42,063 bases of DNA from contig NZ_ADFR01000015.1 of NCBI RefSeq assembly GCF_000177375.1, positions 1 to 42,063 on the forward strand, written 5' to 3'. The translations under genes and the position numbers were made by a program. Source of the stretch: Bulleidia extructa W1219. GTDB taxonomy: Bacteria; Bacillota_I; Bacilli_A; Erysipelotrichales; Erysipelotrichaceae. A model generated the notes under the pieces. It made no database searches and was not told the origin of the DNA. It saw nothing but the letters and a program-made list of their open reading frames with translations. Positions within the stretch are counted from its first letter, which is position 1, and each line of letters opens with the position of its first letter. Of this stretch, positions 16,486-24,756 are shown in pieces.

Positions 16486-17352
16486 TCAAAAGTGTTCTTC
16501 TATTTTTTGCAATAACACTTCTCCAGACCGTTCGTAATAGTGATTAAAGTCCTCTTTAGCTTCCATAAATTCCACATATTCATTGAAAATAGCTAATTCC
16601 AAATCTATTTGATACTGCCTACGATCCATCTTTTCCGGTAATCTTTCATACATTCTCTGTACAAATATTGTTTTTTGTTCATCACTCATGTAAAAAGGGA
16701 AGGTACTTTTATGGACGGTGCTATGCGCTATGAAACGAGCCACATCCAAGGTATAGGGCATTTTACCACCAAATCCCCAATCGATGATTTTAACTCCACT
16801 CTTAGTTTCTATCACATGACAAGCCAATAAATCTCCACAAGATAGAGTTAAGGGCAATTCCTTTTGTCGATCTATAAAGATGTGATAGATTTTTTCCCAT
16901 CTTGGTCTATTTCTCAAAAAAGCAGCTCTCTTTTGAATCCTTTTTAAATATCTTTCAAAACGATCGTCTTGGATATCGGTTTTCCAATATTTTCGTTGCA
17001 ATTGAGAAAGACTCGTAACCAGCGGCATCACCAAATCATTCCTCATTTCAGACAAATCATTTCCTTGGCAATATTCCATCAACAACCAATTTCCTTCTTC
17101 TGTCTTTAGAAAGCCAAAATAGTCAGGGACCGCTAAGTGATGATCTTTCAAATACGTTTCATAAACAAAAATTTCTTGTTTTTCTACTTTTTTTAATATA
17201 TATGAACAAGCTGAACATTCAATACGAAATACATCATACATTCTTCCCTGTTCTTCATATTGTTGGTAGATTTCCTGGATTTCTCCTTTTTGAAAAGATT
17301 GAAAGATCGCCATGACAAATTCTCTTTTTTTACCTTTAAGCTTTTTCTCCAT
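16486..17352 (-). CDS. Aminoglycoside/choline kinase-like phosphotransferase (APH fold)
   Basis: A 288-residue protein of the APH/choline kinase superfamily. An N-lobe with the hinge WLLMEYCQGNDLSEM is followed by LSCGDLLACHVIE and VKIIDWGFGG. Aligned to HGDxxxxN and DxD, the catalytic Asp is present (CGD) and the metal-binding Asp is present (IDWG), but the usual His is Cys and the usual Asn is His, so activity is uncertain. The substrate is unknown. The start overlaps the hydrogenase end by 17 nt and no clear ribosome binding site is seen; an ATG at 17313 is possible. Confidence 0.8.
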   Translation of the reverse strand: MEKKLKGKKREFVMAIFQSFQKGEIQEIYQQYEEQGRMYDVFRIECSACSYILKKVEKQEIFVYETYLKDHHLAVPDYFGFLKTEEGNWLLMEYCQGNDLSEMRNDLVMPLVTSLSQLQRKYWKTDIQDDRFERYLKRIQKRAAFLRNRPRWEKIYHIFIDRQKELPLTLSCGDLLACHVIETKSGVKIIDWGFGGKMPYTLDVARFIAHSTVHKSTFPFYMSDEQKTIFVQRMYERLPEKMDRRQYQIDLELAIFNEYVEFMEAKEDFNHYYERSGEVLLQKIEEHF

Positions 17353-18808
17353 GTTCTTTCTGTTTAGCAGCTAAAGCTGCTTTCTTCAAGTTGGCGATAG
17401 AAGTTGGACAAGTTTCCGGTGTACAAGCCCCATTTGGGCCGAGATCACTTGAACGATCCATAAATCCTTCAGTATGCAATAACTGATGAGACTGTTCACT
17501 CAATGGCGCTCCAAAAAATTCATTATACATATTTTGGATTTCCGAATTATCTTGAGCCGTTTTAATCACAACTTCACCATCTCGTTTATACAAAGAATCA
17601 ATCCGAGCCTGCTTAGCCGCCATCACTTTAGGCATCTTCACTCTCGGCATCCCACCACCACCAATACAACCGCCCGGGCAAGCCATGACTTCAATAAAAT
17701 CATAATGCTTACCCGATTCCTTCATTTCCAAATAAAACTTACGAAAGTTTCCAGTACCCGAAATAGCCGCCACATGAAGAGTGTGCTTTCCAATTTGTAC
17801 ATCTGCCTCTTTAACTCCCTGTAATCCACGAATTTCTTTAAATGGAATCAAAGACAATGGCGCATTTTCATTGGTCATAAACTTATACGCCGAACGCATA
17901 GCAGACTCCATCACTCCACCGGTGTTTCCAAAGATAACCCCACCTCCGGAGGCTTCTCCCATCACCTGATCAAAACTTCCTTCTTCCAGATTCACAAAAT
18001 CAATTTCTTCTTCTCGAATCCATTTTGCTAATTCGCGTACTGTAATACACAAATCTCCATCTCTTAAATTTTCTTGATTCCAATACTGTGCTGAACTATT
18101 CATTTCCGGACGACGAATTTCCGCTTTTTTAGCTGTACATGGAGTGACGCAAACAGTGACCATTTTAGATGGATCAATTTGATGTTTCTTTGCAAAATAA
18201 GTTTTTTGCGTTGCTGCCGCCATTAAAATAGGACTTTTAGCAGACGATAAATGCGGAATCAATTCAGGATAAAATGTTTCTACAAACTTTACCCACGCTG
18301 GACAACAACTTGTTAATTGAGGTAATGGATGATTGGAACTTGTCAACCGTTCAATCAATTCTGAAGCTTCTTCCATAATTGTCATGTCCGCTCCGAAATT
18401 GGTATCTAACACATAATCAGCCCCTAATTGTCGAAGGGCAGTAATCACTTTTCCTTCCACAAAGGAACCATATTCCATGCCAAATTCTTCCCCCAAGCCA
18501 ACCCGAATCGCCGGAGCGGTTTGGAAAACCACCACTGATTGTGGATCCATGATGGCTTTCTTTACTTCTGAAATCTCCGAGCGCTCATTGATACAATCAA
18601 AAGGACAGGCAACGGCACATTGCCCACAATTAATACAAATTGGCCGATCACCATTAGTTGTTAGATCATAAAAATCCATCACTCCCGCATCATTGACACA
18701 AGCCCTTCGACATAGGGTACAATTCTTACACTTGTCCAAATCTTGAACCAAAGACACATTATCCAAGGCAATCGGAACACGCTTATCTAAATTTTGATAT
18801 TGACTCAT
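17336..18808 (-). CDS. hydA: [FeFe] hydrogenase catalytic subunit
   Basis: Soluble hydrogen-forming or oxidising hydrogenase, 490 residues. Two ferredoxin-type [4Fe-4S] sites come first (CKNCTLCRRAC at 27-37, CINCGQCAVAC at 58-68). The H-cluster ligands follow: C169 in TSCCPAW, C224 in TPCTAKK, C377 and C381 in VMACPGGCIGGGG; the proton-relay cysteine C168 and FGADMTIMEE are kept. Two positions differ from the commonest form: PAW for PGW, and T222 for the Met before the L2 cysteine. A Cys-containing tail (ACTPETCP) follows. GAGGAGG precedes the ATG. It lies 39 nt after an ABC importer ATPase and may be on the same transcript. Maturases HydEFG are not in the window. Confidence 0.95.
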   Translation of the reverse strand: MSQYQNLDKRVPIALDNVSLVQDLDKCKNCTLCRRACVNDAGVMDFYDLTTNGDRPICINCGQCAVACPFDCINERSEISEVKKAIMDPQSVVVFQTAPAIRVGLGEEFGMEYGSFVEGKVITALRQLGADYVLDTNFGADMTIMEEASELIERLTSSNHPLPQLTSCCPAWVKFVETFYPELIPHLSSAKSPILMAAATQKTYFAKKHQIDPSKMVTVCVTPCTAKKAEIRRPEMNSSAQYWNQENLRDGDLCITVRELAKWIREEEIDFVNLEEGSFDQVMGEASGGGVIFGNTGGVMESAMRSAYKFMTNENAPLSLIPFKEIRGLQGVKEADVQIGKHTLHVAAISGTGNFRKFYLEMKESGKHYDFIEVMACPGGCIGGGGMPRVKMPKVMAAKQARIDSLYKRDGEVVIKTAQDNSEIQNMYNEFFGAPLSEQSHQLLHTEGFMDRSSDLGPNGACTPETCPTSIANLKKAALAAKQKEHGEKA

Positions 18809-18847
18809 TGTTTTCCTCCTCTAAAAACAGTAAGTATCTCTTTACTT

Positions 18848-19429
18848 CTATTGTAATCGCAGATCACTTGAAAGGTCTAGACACAAAGAGTCTTCCGGAA
18901 AGTCAAGTTCTTCATGATTTACCCAAAGTGTCAATGAACCATGACACTTTTCTAATAAATATTGATACACCATTTCTTTCGTTTCCGAATCAAATCCCTT
19001 CAACGGTTCATCCAATAACACTAAATCATAGGGAATTAAAAAAGCTCTTATAATCGCAATTCTTCTTCGCATTCCTCCTGATAAAGTGGCAACAGGTTGA
19101 TCCATCCAATCCTCTAAGCCAAGTTTTTTTAATTCCTTTTTAATTTTATTCTTGGCTTTCTCCTTAGGTTCATCCATCACCATCCATAAATTGGTAAAGA
19201 CCGTCAAATTCATGACTAAGCGATCCTCCTGAAAAACCATGGTTTTATGTTTGATTTCATCCACACTTCCTTGATATGGTTCTAAACCGGCCAAGATCCT
19301 CAATAGAGTTGTTTTTCCACAACCATTTTTCCCCTTGATCCAATATAAACTTCGATCTTGAAAATCATAGTTAAATGAATGGAAAACCTCCTGATCACCA
19401 TACGATTTAGATAGCTGTCTGATGTTCAT
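18848..19429 (-). CDS. ABC transporter ATP-binding protein (nitrate/sulfonate/thiamine-precursor type)
   Basis: A 193-residue ATPase, short for the SsuB/TauB group (about 240-260). It has Walker A GKNGCGKTT, Q-loop VFQEDRLVMN, signature TLSGGMRRRIAI, Walker B LVLLDEPLKGFD and the H-loop WVNHEE. The VFQEDRL loop is typical of the Ssu/Tau/Nrt/Thi family. It overlaps the permease stop by 4 nt and AGGAGG lies inside the permease end. Third gene of a binding protein-permease-ATPase operon. Confidence 0.92.
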   Translation of the reverse strand: MNIRQLSKSYGDQEVFHSFNYDFQDRSLYWIKGKNGCGKTTLLRILAGLEPYQGSVDEIKHKTMVFQEDRLVMNLTVFTNLWMVMDEPKEKAKNKIKKELKKLGLEDWMDQPVATLSGGMRRRIAIIRAFLIPYDLVLLDEPLKGFDSETKEMVYQYLLEKCHGSLTLWVNHEELDFPEDSLCLDLSSDLRLQ

Positions 19430-20193
19430 GAACGTAAAACCTCCTTAATCATTTTATGAATACCTATTTGAACCATTCGATCCATAAGACTACTTAAAAT
19501 GATTACCAATAAAGTCCACGCAAACAAAGAATTGGTATCTAAAAAAACTTTGGCTTCATGTAGCTGACTACCAATGGCCCCATCCGGTAAACCGATCACT
19601 TCCGCTGCCATGCCTGCTTTCCAACAAAAACCAATGGCTAAAGAACAAGCCGTTTCCAAATAAGGCAAAATCTGGGCCAATGTCAGATAACGAAACTTTT
19701 TCTTCTTGGATATATGGAAAACAATACTCATTTCCTCTAAAGATGGATTCTGCGATTCTAGGGCTTTTAAAATCTGATCATAGAAAATAGGCAATCCTAC
19801 TAAAAAGGAAATCACCGGCGCTAAAGCATTCGCTTTCACCCAAACTAGAATTAAAATCACAAAACTGGCAACCGGAATAGACTTCACCGTATAAAAAACC
19901 GGGTTCATCAACGTTTTAAACCAATTCCAACGATACGCTAGATAGGCCAATAAAACCCCTAATATCATAGCTAACAAAAAGCCTGACATCACCCGAACCA
20001 TAGAGGCACCTATCAAAAACCAATTATGACTATCTTTCAGTAATTGAAAAAGCCTTTGAAATACGACAAAAGGAGACACCAACAGTATCTCCTGATTTAA
20101 TAAACGAGCTCCTATTTCCCAAATCAATAACCAAAATAGGATGACCCACCACGTCCATTTCTTCTTACTTTTGAACTCCATAATAGAAATCAT
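19426..20193 (-). CDS. ABC transporter permease (nitrate/sulfonate/thiamine-precursor type)
   Basis: A 255-residue permease with about six membrane segments and the BPD_transp_1 pattern of the SsuC family (LWEIGARLLN near the N-terminus; conserved loop MSIVFHISKKKKFRYLTLAQILPYLETA). It forms the pore for the lipoprotein and ATPase next to it. The start overlaps the binding-protein gene by 29 nt; an ATG four codons in is an alternative, and neither has a strong ribosome binding site, so coupling is likely. Confidence 0.92.
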   Translation of the reverse strand: MISIMEFKSKKKWTWWVILFWLLIWEIGARLLNQEILLVSPFVVFQRLFQLLKDSHNWFLIGASMVRVMSGFLLAMILGVLLAYLAYRWNWFKTLMNPVFYTVKSIPVASFVILILVWVKANALAPVISFLVGLPIFYDQILKALESQNPSLEEMSIVFHISKKKKFRYLTLAQILPYLETACSLAIGFCWKAGMAAEVIGLPDGAIGSQLHEAKVFLDTNSLFAWTLLVIILSSLMDRMVQIGIHKMIKEVLRS

Positions 20194-21136
20194 CTTCCGG
20201 CAAATGCCCCCCTATAGCCTTTGGATTTTGTTGGTGTAAAATACTTAAATAATTCGCTAATTGTTTCTTTAAATCTTTTCCGGTTACTAATGTAATATGG
20301 CAATTCGGTAATGCTTTTTTCGCAATAGCTTCTTTCACAATATTATATTGCCCAACCAATTTTGCTGCCTCATCCGTTTTCGAATTCGCAAAATCAACAG
20401 ATTCTTTATACTTATGTAAGAAATCTTGAATGACTTCCGGGTTTTTCTCAACAAATTCTTTACGAGCAATCACCACACCTGTTAATAAAGGACTACCATT
20501 GACCTTTTCCCATTCCTTATTTAAATCCAAGGCTACACGAATCTTAGGATTCTTTGTCGTGGCAACGGTGACGAAAGGTTCCGGCAATAAAGCAATCCCC
20601 TTGGGATCTTTCGCCAAAGCTTGTACTACTTCTGTATGTTCGCTCTTCCATTCAATATGAACATCTGAAATTCCATTCTTTTCTAATAAGGATTTCAAGC
20701 TGTATTCCGGAGTAGCTCCTTTTCCACTGGCATAAATGGTCTTTCCTTTTAAATCAGAAAGTTGCTTCAATTGATTTCCCGTTTCCACCAAATACAAAAC
20801 ACCTAATGTATTAATTCCCAATACTTGAACCGATTTTTTAGTGTTATTATACAAAACAGAAGACAAATTCGCCGGCACAGTAGCAATATCCACTTCTCCC
20901 TTTGCTACTAAAGCAGTTACCTCATCCACCGCTGATGCTATCTTAAAATGATAAGCATGTGTCTTTACTTTTCCTTGTTCACTATCTTGCATCAGTTTGA
21001 CAAGCCCCATGGAAGTCGGTCCTTTTAAGCTAACCACTTTAACCTCTGTTCTTTTGATTTCTTGCTTAGGAATGGCACAAGCCACTAAAGATAAAGCCGT
21101 GATACAAGCCACTATGATTTTATTAAAACGATTCAT
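20165..21136 (-). CDS. ABC transporter substrate-binding lipoprotein (SsuA/NMT1-like)
   Basis: A 323-residue lipoprotein (lipobox SLVAC) with a periplasmic-binding type 2 fold of the NMT1/SsuA/ThiY kind: VVSLKGPTSMGLVKLMQDSE near the start, then GEVDIATVPANLSSVLYN and LKGKTIYASGKGATPEY. Ligands in this family include sulfonates, nitrate and thiamine precursors; no riboswitch or enzyme next door fixes it here. The start at 21136 follows AAAGGAAAAGAGGG; a longer frame to 21214 crosses the promoter. An extended -10 (TGATATGAT, 21159-21167) lies just upstream. The operon runs toward the hydrogenase. Confidence 0.9.
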   Translation of the reverse strand: MNRFNKIIVACITALSLVACAIPKQEIKRTEVKVVSLKGPTSMGLVKLMQDSEQGKVKTHAYHFKIASAVDEVTALVAKGEVDIATVPANLSSVLYNNTKKSVQVLGINTLGVLYLVETGNQLKQLSDLKGKTIYASGKGATPEYSLKSLLEKNGISDVHIEWKSEHTEVVQALAKDPKGIALLPEPFVTVATTKNPKIRVALDLNKEWEKVNGSPLLTGVVIARKEFVEKNPEVIQDFLHKYKESVDFANSKTDEAAKLVGQYNIVKEAIAKKALPNCHITLVTGKDLKKQLANYLSILHQQNPKAIGGHLPEDDFYYGVQK

Positions 21137-21158
21137 ATTCCCTCTTTTCCTTTCTGAA

Positions 21159-21167
21159 ATCATATCA
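21159..21167 (-). promoter_or_regulatory. Extended -10 promoter of the ABC importer-hydrogenase operon
   Basis: On the minus strand TGATATGAT: -10 TATGAT at 21159-21164 with TG at 21166-21167, about 23 nt before the ATG. The short leader contains the ribosome binding site. Confidence 0.55.
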
Positions 21168-21235
21168 TAAAACTTCCCAATAAACCTAAGTCTAGAAAAT
21201 TTATGAAAGCGCACCCAAACATGATATTATATTAT

Positions 21236-21304
21236 CTGTAGGTATATAAGTCTTATATCAAAATGACTCATTGATATTTTAATACATACCAACTCCACCT
21301 ACAG
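21236..21304 (+). promoter_or_regulatory. Stem-bounded structured leader before the DUF4272 gene
   Basis: CTGTAGGT (21236-21243) is perfectly complementary to ACCTACAG (21297-21304), closing a 69-nt element. Inside are ATATAAG/CTTATAT and TATCAA/TTGATA pairs, so a multi-branched fold is possible. The closing strand directly abuts the ribosome binding site AAAGGA. It matches no riboswitch class I can name. A weak -10 (TATTAT) lies just upstream. Confidence 0.45.
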
Positions 21305-21319
21305 AAAGGATATGACATA

Positions 21320-22021
21320 ATGAAATTATTCAATCGTTTAAATAGCCATCAACCTCTAAGTCCCATGGAAAGAAGAGATAATAATAACCGGTTGATTCAA
21401 GAAATGGGAATTTCCTGTTTGGAAAATTTACCAGTGCTTGAATCAAGTGAAGAAGTGCAACTAAAAGAAGTAGATATCATCATCAAAAGAGCTATTGCGT
21501 GTTTACTTGTTATCCAACTAGCTTGCGATATTTGTGGAAATGGCGATTATCAAGAGTCAAAATCAATTATTTCTGATTTATTAAAAAAGTTTCAGGTAGA
21601 AGAATGCTTATTGAGTCATGAACAAAGATTATTCGATCAAGATTATACCGAACAAGATGCCATTAATGTAGCGTGGACTTATGAATGTTACTGGAGTTTG
21701 ATATGGGCTTTAGGATTGATTGAAGACGATGATTTAAAAGTTCCAAATACAATATGCGATTGCGAACGAGCCATTAATTTCGTTAAGAATTGTAACAATT
21801 TTAAGGAATTTAAAGACAAAACCAAATTAAGAAGTATCGAAGAGGTTTTAGATATGACAGATCTTTACTACCGATACCATTGGGCTTGTGTTGAAAAATC
21901 CATAAATCCCCAAACCAATATTGGCGATCTAAATCCGGAAGTGGTCTTAGAAAGAAGAAAAGGATTAGAATGGCTCATTTCCACAAAGGATGATTGGAAT
22001 GAAATATCGCTTGATACTTAA
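21320..22021 (+). CDS. DUF4272 domain-containing protein
   Basis: A 233-residue protein matching the DUF4272 family, whose function is unknown. Supporting features are the N-terminal RLIQEMGISCLENLPVLESSEEVQL, where DUF4272 usually begins with an R-rich stretch, the central WTYECYWSLIWALGLIE (about 117-133), and the C-terminal LYYRYHWACVEKSI followed by VVLERRKGLEWL, which is the family hallmark (ERR.AL.WL). No signal peptide. The ATG follows AAAGGA. It is monocistronic, divergent from the ABC importer, with its own terminator and a structured leader. Confidence 0.85.
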   Translation: MKLFNRLNSHQPLSPMERRDNNNRLIQEMGISCLENLPVLESSEEVQLKEVDIIIKRAIACLLVIQLACDICGNGDYQESKSIISDLLKKFQVEECLLSHEQRLFDQDYTEQDAINVAWTYECYWSLIWALGLIEDDDLKVPNTICDCERAINFVKNCNNFKEFKDKTKLRSIEEVLDMTDLYYRYHWACVEKSINPQTNIGDLNPEVVLERRKGLEWLISTKDDWNEISLDT

Positions 22022-22030
22022 TGATTTTTA

Positions 22031-22067
22031 AAAAGAAGTTTTTCTTTCTTGAGAAACTTCTTTTTTA
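22031..22067 (+). terminator. Intrinsic terminator after the DUF4272 gene
   Basis: AAAAGAAGTTT and AAACTTCTTTT form a long stem around a T/C-rich loop, followed by TT and A/T-rich sequence, 10 nt after the stop. Confidence 0.82.
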
Positions 22068-22128
22068 TTATTCCTTACCAATAAAGTCACTTCTCAACAT
22101 AGGATTGAAGTACTTTTCCTTTAAATTC

Positions 22129-22137
22129 TGCTAAAAT
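22129..22137 (+). promoter_or_regulatory. Extended -10 promoter giving a probable leaderless mRNA (D,D-carboxypeptidase)
   Basis: TGCTAAAAT is followed by AAACCT and then the ATG at 22144. The -10 (22132-22137) ends 6 nt before the start codon. A TTGAAG at 22105-22110 is 21 nt away, too far for a normal -35. Confidence 0.6.
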
Positions 22138-22143
22138 AAACCT

Positions 22144-23091
22144 ATGTTTCAAACCCTATTCAAACTAAGTTTATCCACTATCCTACTTCTTTCTTTCTCT
22201 GTTAAAACAGAGCTTTTTCAGAACACTAAAAGTAGTCATTATCTTTTACTGGATCTAGAACAAGGAGAAGTCTTAGAAGAAAAAGGAAAAAGTGAAAAAA
22301 TTTATCCCGCTTCCTTAACTAAGATGATGGTAGTCTATGTGGCTTTAAATCACATCGAAGACAAGCAAAAAACCGCTATCATTTCACCGAATCTATTAAA
22401 AGAACTTCGTCAACAAGGAGCAGCTATATCCAATTATCCTAGTCAAACTCCTATCAGCTATGAAGATCTTCTATACGGAATAGCCCTCCCTTCTGGTGCC
22501 GATTGCTCCATCACTTTAGCTAAAGCTTTATTTCCCACAACCGATGCCTTTGTACAAGCTATGAATCAAGAAGCCAAACAGTTAGGCATGCTCCATAGTC
22601 ATTTTGATAATGTGACTGGGCTACATAGCCCCAATCACTACACTACCCTAGAAGACCTTAGTCGCTTCTTAAAGGTAGCCCTCAAAAATCAACATTTTCG
22701 AAACTATTTTTCAGCTATCAAATATACTTCCAAAACAGGAATCACTTTATCTCATACCCTTTATCGGGATATACAAAAAACAGGATTGAAAATTCCCGGC
22801 TATCAAGGCTCTAAAACAGGATATACCGCTCAAGCCGGTCATTGCTTAGCTCTTTGGTTCAATCAAAAAGGTCATCCTTTCCTTTACTTAGCCACTGGTG
22901 GTCCGGGTGATGTTTACACTAGTAGTCACTTAAGTGATGCTCATCTAGTGACCTCTCGACTGGCCAAAGCAACAAAAAAGTCCTTTGGACCATTTGATTT
23001 TTTTTACAGTCATTCAAAAGAGGTTTTCTTTTCTTATTGCCTGATCCAATCCGGTATGCCTCATCTATATCTATTTCAACATGGTTCTTAA
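22144..23091 (+). CDS. D-alanyl-D-alanine carboxypeptidase (S11 family)
   Basis: Trims the terminal D-Ala of peptidoglycan stem peptides outside the cell. It is 315 residues with a signal peptide (hydrophobic about 8-20), the serine motif PASLTKMM (SxxK, about 56-59), LPSGADCS at the second motif (here SGA where many have SxN) and GSKTGYT (KTG). It stops soon after the catalytic domain: the usual second beta domain and the C-terminal anchor helix are missing. No ribosome binding site; the ATG follows an extended -10 by 6 nt. The last 21 nt overlap the convergent ABC gene at 23071. Confidence 0.92.
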   Translation: MFQTLFKLSLSTILLLSFSVKTELFQNTKSSHYLLLDLEQGEVLEEKGKSEKIYPASLTKMMVVYVALNHIEDKQKTAIISPNLLKELRQQGAAISNYPSQTPISYEDLLYGIALPSGADCSITLAKALFPTTDAFVQAMNQEAKQLGMLHSHFDNVTGLHSPNHYTTLEDLSRFLKVALKNQHFRNYFSAIKYTSKTGITLSHTLYRDIQKTGLKIPGYQGSKTGYTAQAGHCLALWFNQKGHPFLYLATGGPGDVYTSSHLSDAHLVTSRLAKATKKSFGPFDFFYSHSKEVFFSYCLIQSGMPHLYLFQHGS

Positions 23092-24756
23092 TTCCAATCG
23101 CTGATTTTTCATTTCATAAATGCGGTCACAATGCACTAACGTTGAATAACGATGAGAAATAATGATCACCATCTTATGTTGATAAGCTTTTTCAATGGTT
23201 TGTAATAATTCCAACTCATGTATGGTATCTAAGTTGGCACTTGGTTCATCTAAAATCAAGATGTCGGGATCCTTTAAAATAGCTCTAGCCAAACTCAATC
23301 GTTGTCTTTCACCACCTGACACCCTATCATTCATCTCTCCCATCAACGTATCTAAACCTTCCGGTAAATGATGCACAAAAGTATCAATACCTGCCTCTTT
23401 CAAGCAGGCTTCTATTTCCTCTGTACTGGCATCTTTTTTTGCCATCAACAGGTTATCACGGATACTTTGATCAAATAAATAACTATCTTGTTCTAAAAGA
23501 GACATGCGATCATGTAACGATTGTAATGAATAGTTACGAATATCCTTCCCATTGATTAAAATAGAACCGGATTGAACATCATAAAAACGCATCAACAAAC
23601 GTAATAAAGTTGACTTACCGCTACCACTTTCGCCAATAATACCAATTGTTTCTCCTGATTGAATCATGAGATTCATCCCACTTAAAATTTCTTCTTGAAC
23701 TTTTGGATACGTAAAATGAACATCTTGAAATACAATTGTTGAAATCGAGGATAACGGTTCGCTATCCTTTTTCTCTTGCACAAACAAGGGTCCATCTTCC
23801 AGTTGAAATAAACGGCTCGCTGCCGCATACGCTTGTATTAATTGCGTTAATATAAATGTCAAACTAAAGGAAGAAGAAAAAGAAGCACTCGTTACAAAAC
23901 TCACTACAATCGTTCCAACCGGATCCGCTTTCCCAATTCCCGCTAGATAAGCCGCTACATAAATCACTAATACTCGAGCCAAATAAACAAAGAAATTTGG
24001 AATGGAATTTAAAGCCTGTTTGTATAAAGTCAAAACATGTTGACCGGCATTCACTTCTTCATTTTCCTGTTGGATCATTGCCAAACGTTTTCCCTGGAAA
24101 TGATAAATTTGAAGATCCTTTAATCCATAGACTGTTTCTAAAATAAGAGCTTTTAAACGACCCAAGGAACGACGTAAGCGAAGCCCGATTCGTTGTCCAT
24201 ATCGCAAAGAAACTGAAGGAATCACTACAATCACCATTATGTACACCGGCAATAATACCCACATCCATAAAGCAGAGTAATGGTAAGCAATGGCTAATGA
24301 AATGATTGGTAATAAAATAACTGTAATCATTGGTCCTATGGTGTGTGCATAAAAATACTCTAGCGTTTCAATATCTCCCATTGCTAAATTCATTAAGTTC
24401 CCCATTTCTTCCTGAACGAAGATGGCGGGGCTTCTTTTTTCAATAGAAGTGAAGAATTCAATTCGCAATTGAGCCAATATCGCATAAGCTCCAATATGAG
24501 AAAATATCCCTTCTATATACCTTCCTATCGCAATGAAAATAGCCGAAAGAATCATTAGCCATGGATAAAGCGCATGAAAAGAAATCATCTTTGCCACTGA
24601 AAGAAGCCAAAGAGCTCCAAAGCCCATAAACCCCATCTGACCAAGATGACCAAAAAAGCTAGCTAAACAAGAAATCACCAGTTCTTTCCAAATTGGTTTT
24701 GCTTTAGAAAGAAGTCTTTTAGTCAGAATAAAAATCGAATATTTCTTAATCACCAA
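23071..24756 (-). CDS. ABC exporter half-transporter, CydC-like
   Basis: A 561-residue protein: six membrane segments (about 20-300), then an ATPase domain with Walker A GESGSGKST, signature RVSGGERQRLSLARAI, Walker B ILILDEPSANLD and H-loop ISHRYS. Order and pairing with the upstream gene fit heterodimeric exporters of the CydDC type, which export cysteine and glutathione for cytochrome bd assembly; no cydAB is present, so the substrate is open. It overlaps the partner gene by 11 nt. The 3' end overlaps the convergent carboxypeptidase gene by 21 nt. Confidence 0.85.
   Translation of the reverse strand: MVIKKYSIFILTKRLLSKAKPIWKELVISCLASFFGHLGQMGFMGFGALWLLSVAKMISFHALYPWLMILSAIFIAIGRYIEGIFSHIGAYAILAQLRIEFFTSIEKRSPAIFVQEEMGNLMNLAMGDIETLEYFYAHTIGPMITVILLPIISLAIAYHYSALWMWVLLPVYIMVIVVIPSVSLRYGQRIGLRLRRSLGRLKALILETVYGLKDLQIYHFQGKRLAMIQQENEEVNAGQHVLTLYKQALNSIPNFFVYLARVLVIYVAAYLAGIGKADPVGTIVVSFVTSASFSSSFSLTFILTQLIQAYAAASRLFQLEDGPLFVQEKKDSEPLSSISTIVFQDVHFTYPKVQEEILSGMNLMIQSGETIGIIGESGSGKSTLLRLLMRFYDVQSGSILINGKDIRNYSLQSLHDRMSLLEQDSYLFDQSIRDNLLMAKKDASTEEIEACLKEAGIDTFVHHLPEGLDTLMGEMNDRVSGGERQRLSLARAILKDPDILILDEPSANLDTIHELELLQTIEKAYQHKMVIIISHRYSTLVHCDRIYEMKNQRLELRTMLK

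Noticed and set aside
21236-21304. Thiamine or purine riboswitch before the DUF4272 gene
   Set aside because: Neither the CTGAGA element of thiamine switches nor the conserved loops of purine switches are present; kept only as an unassigned structure.
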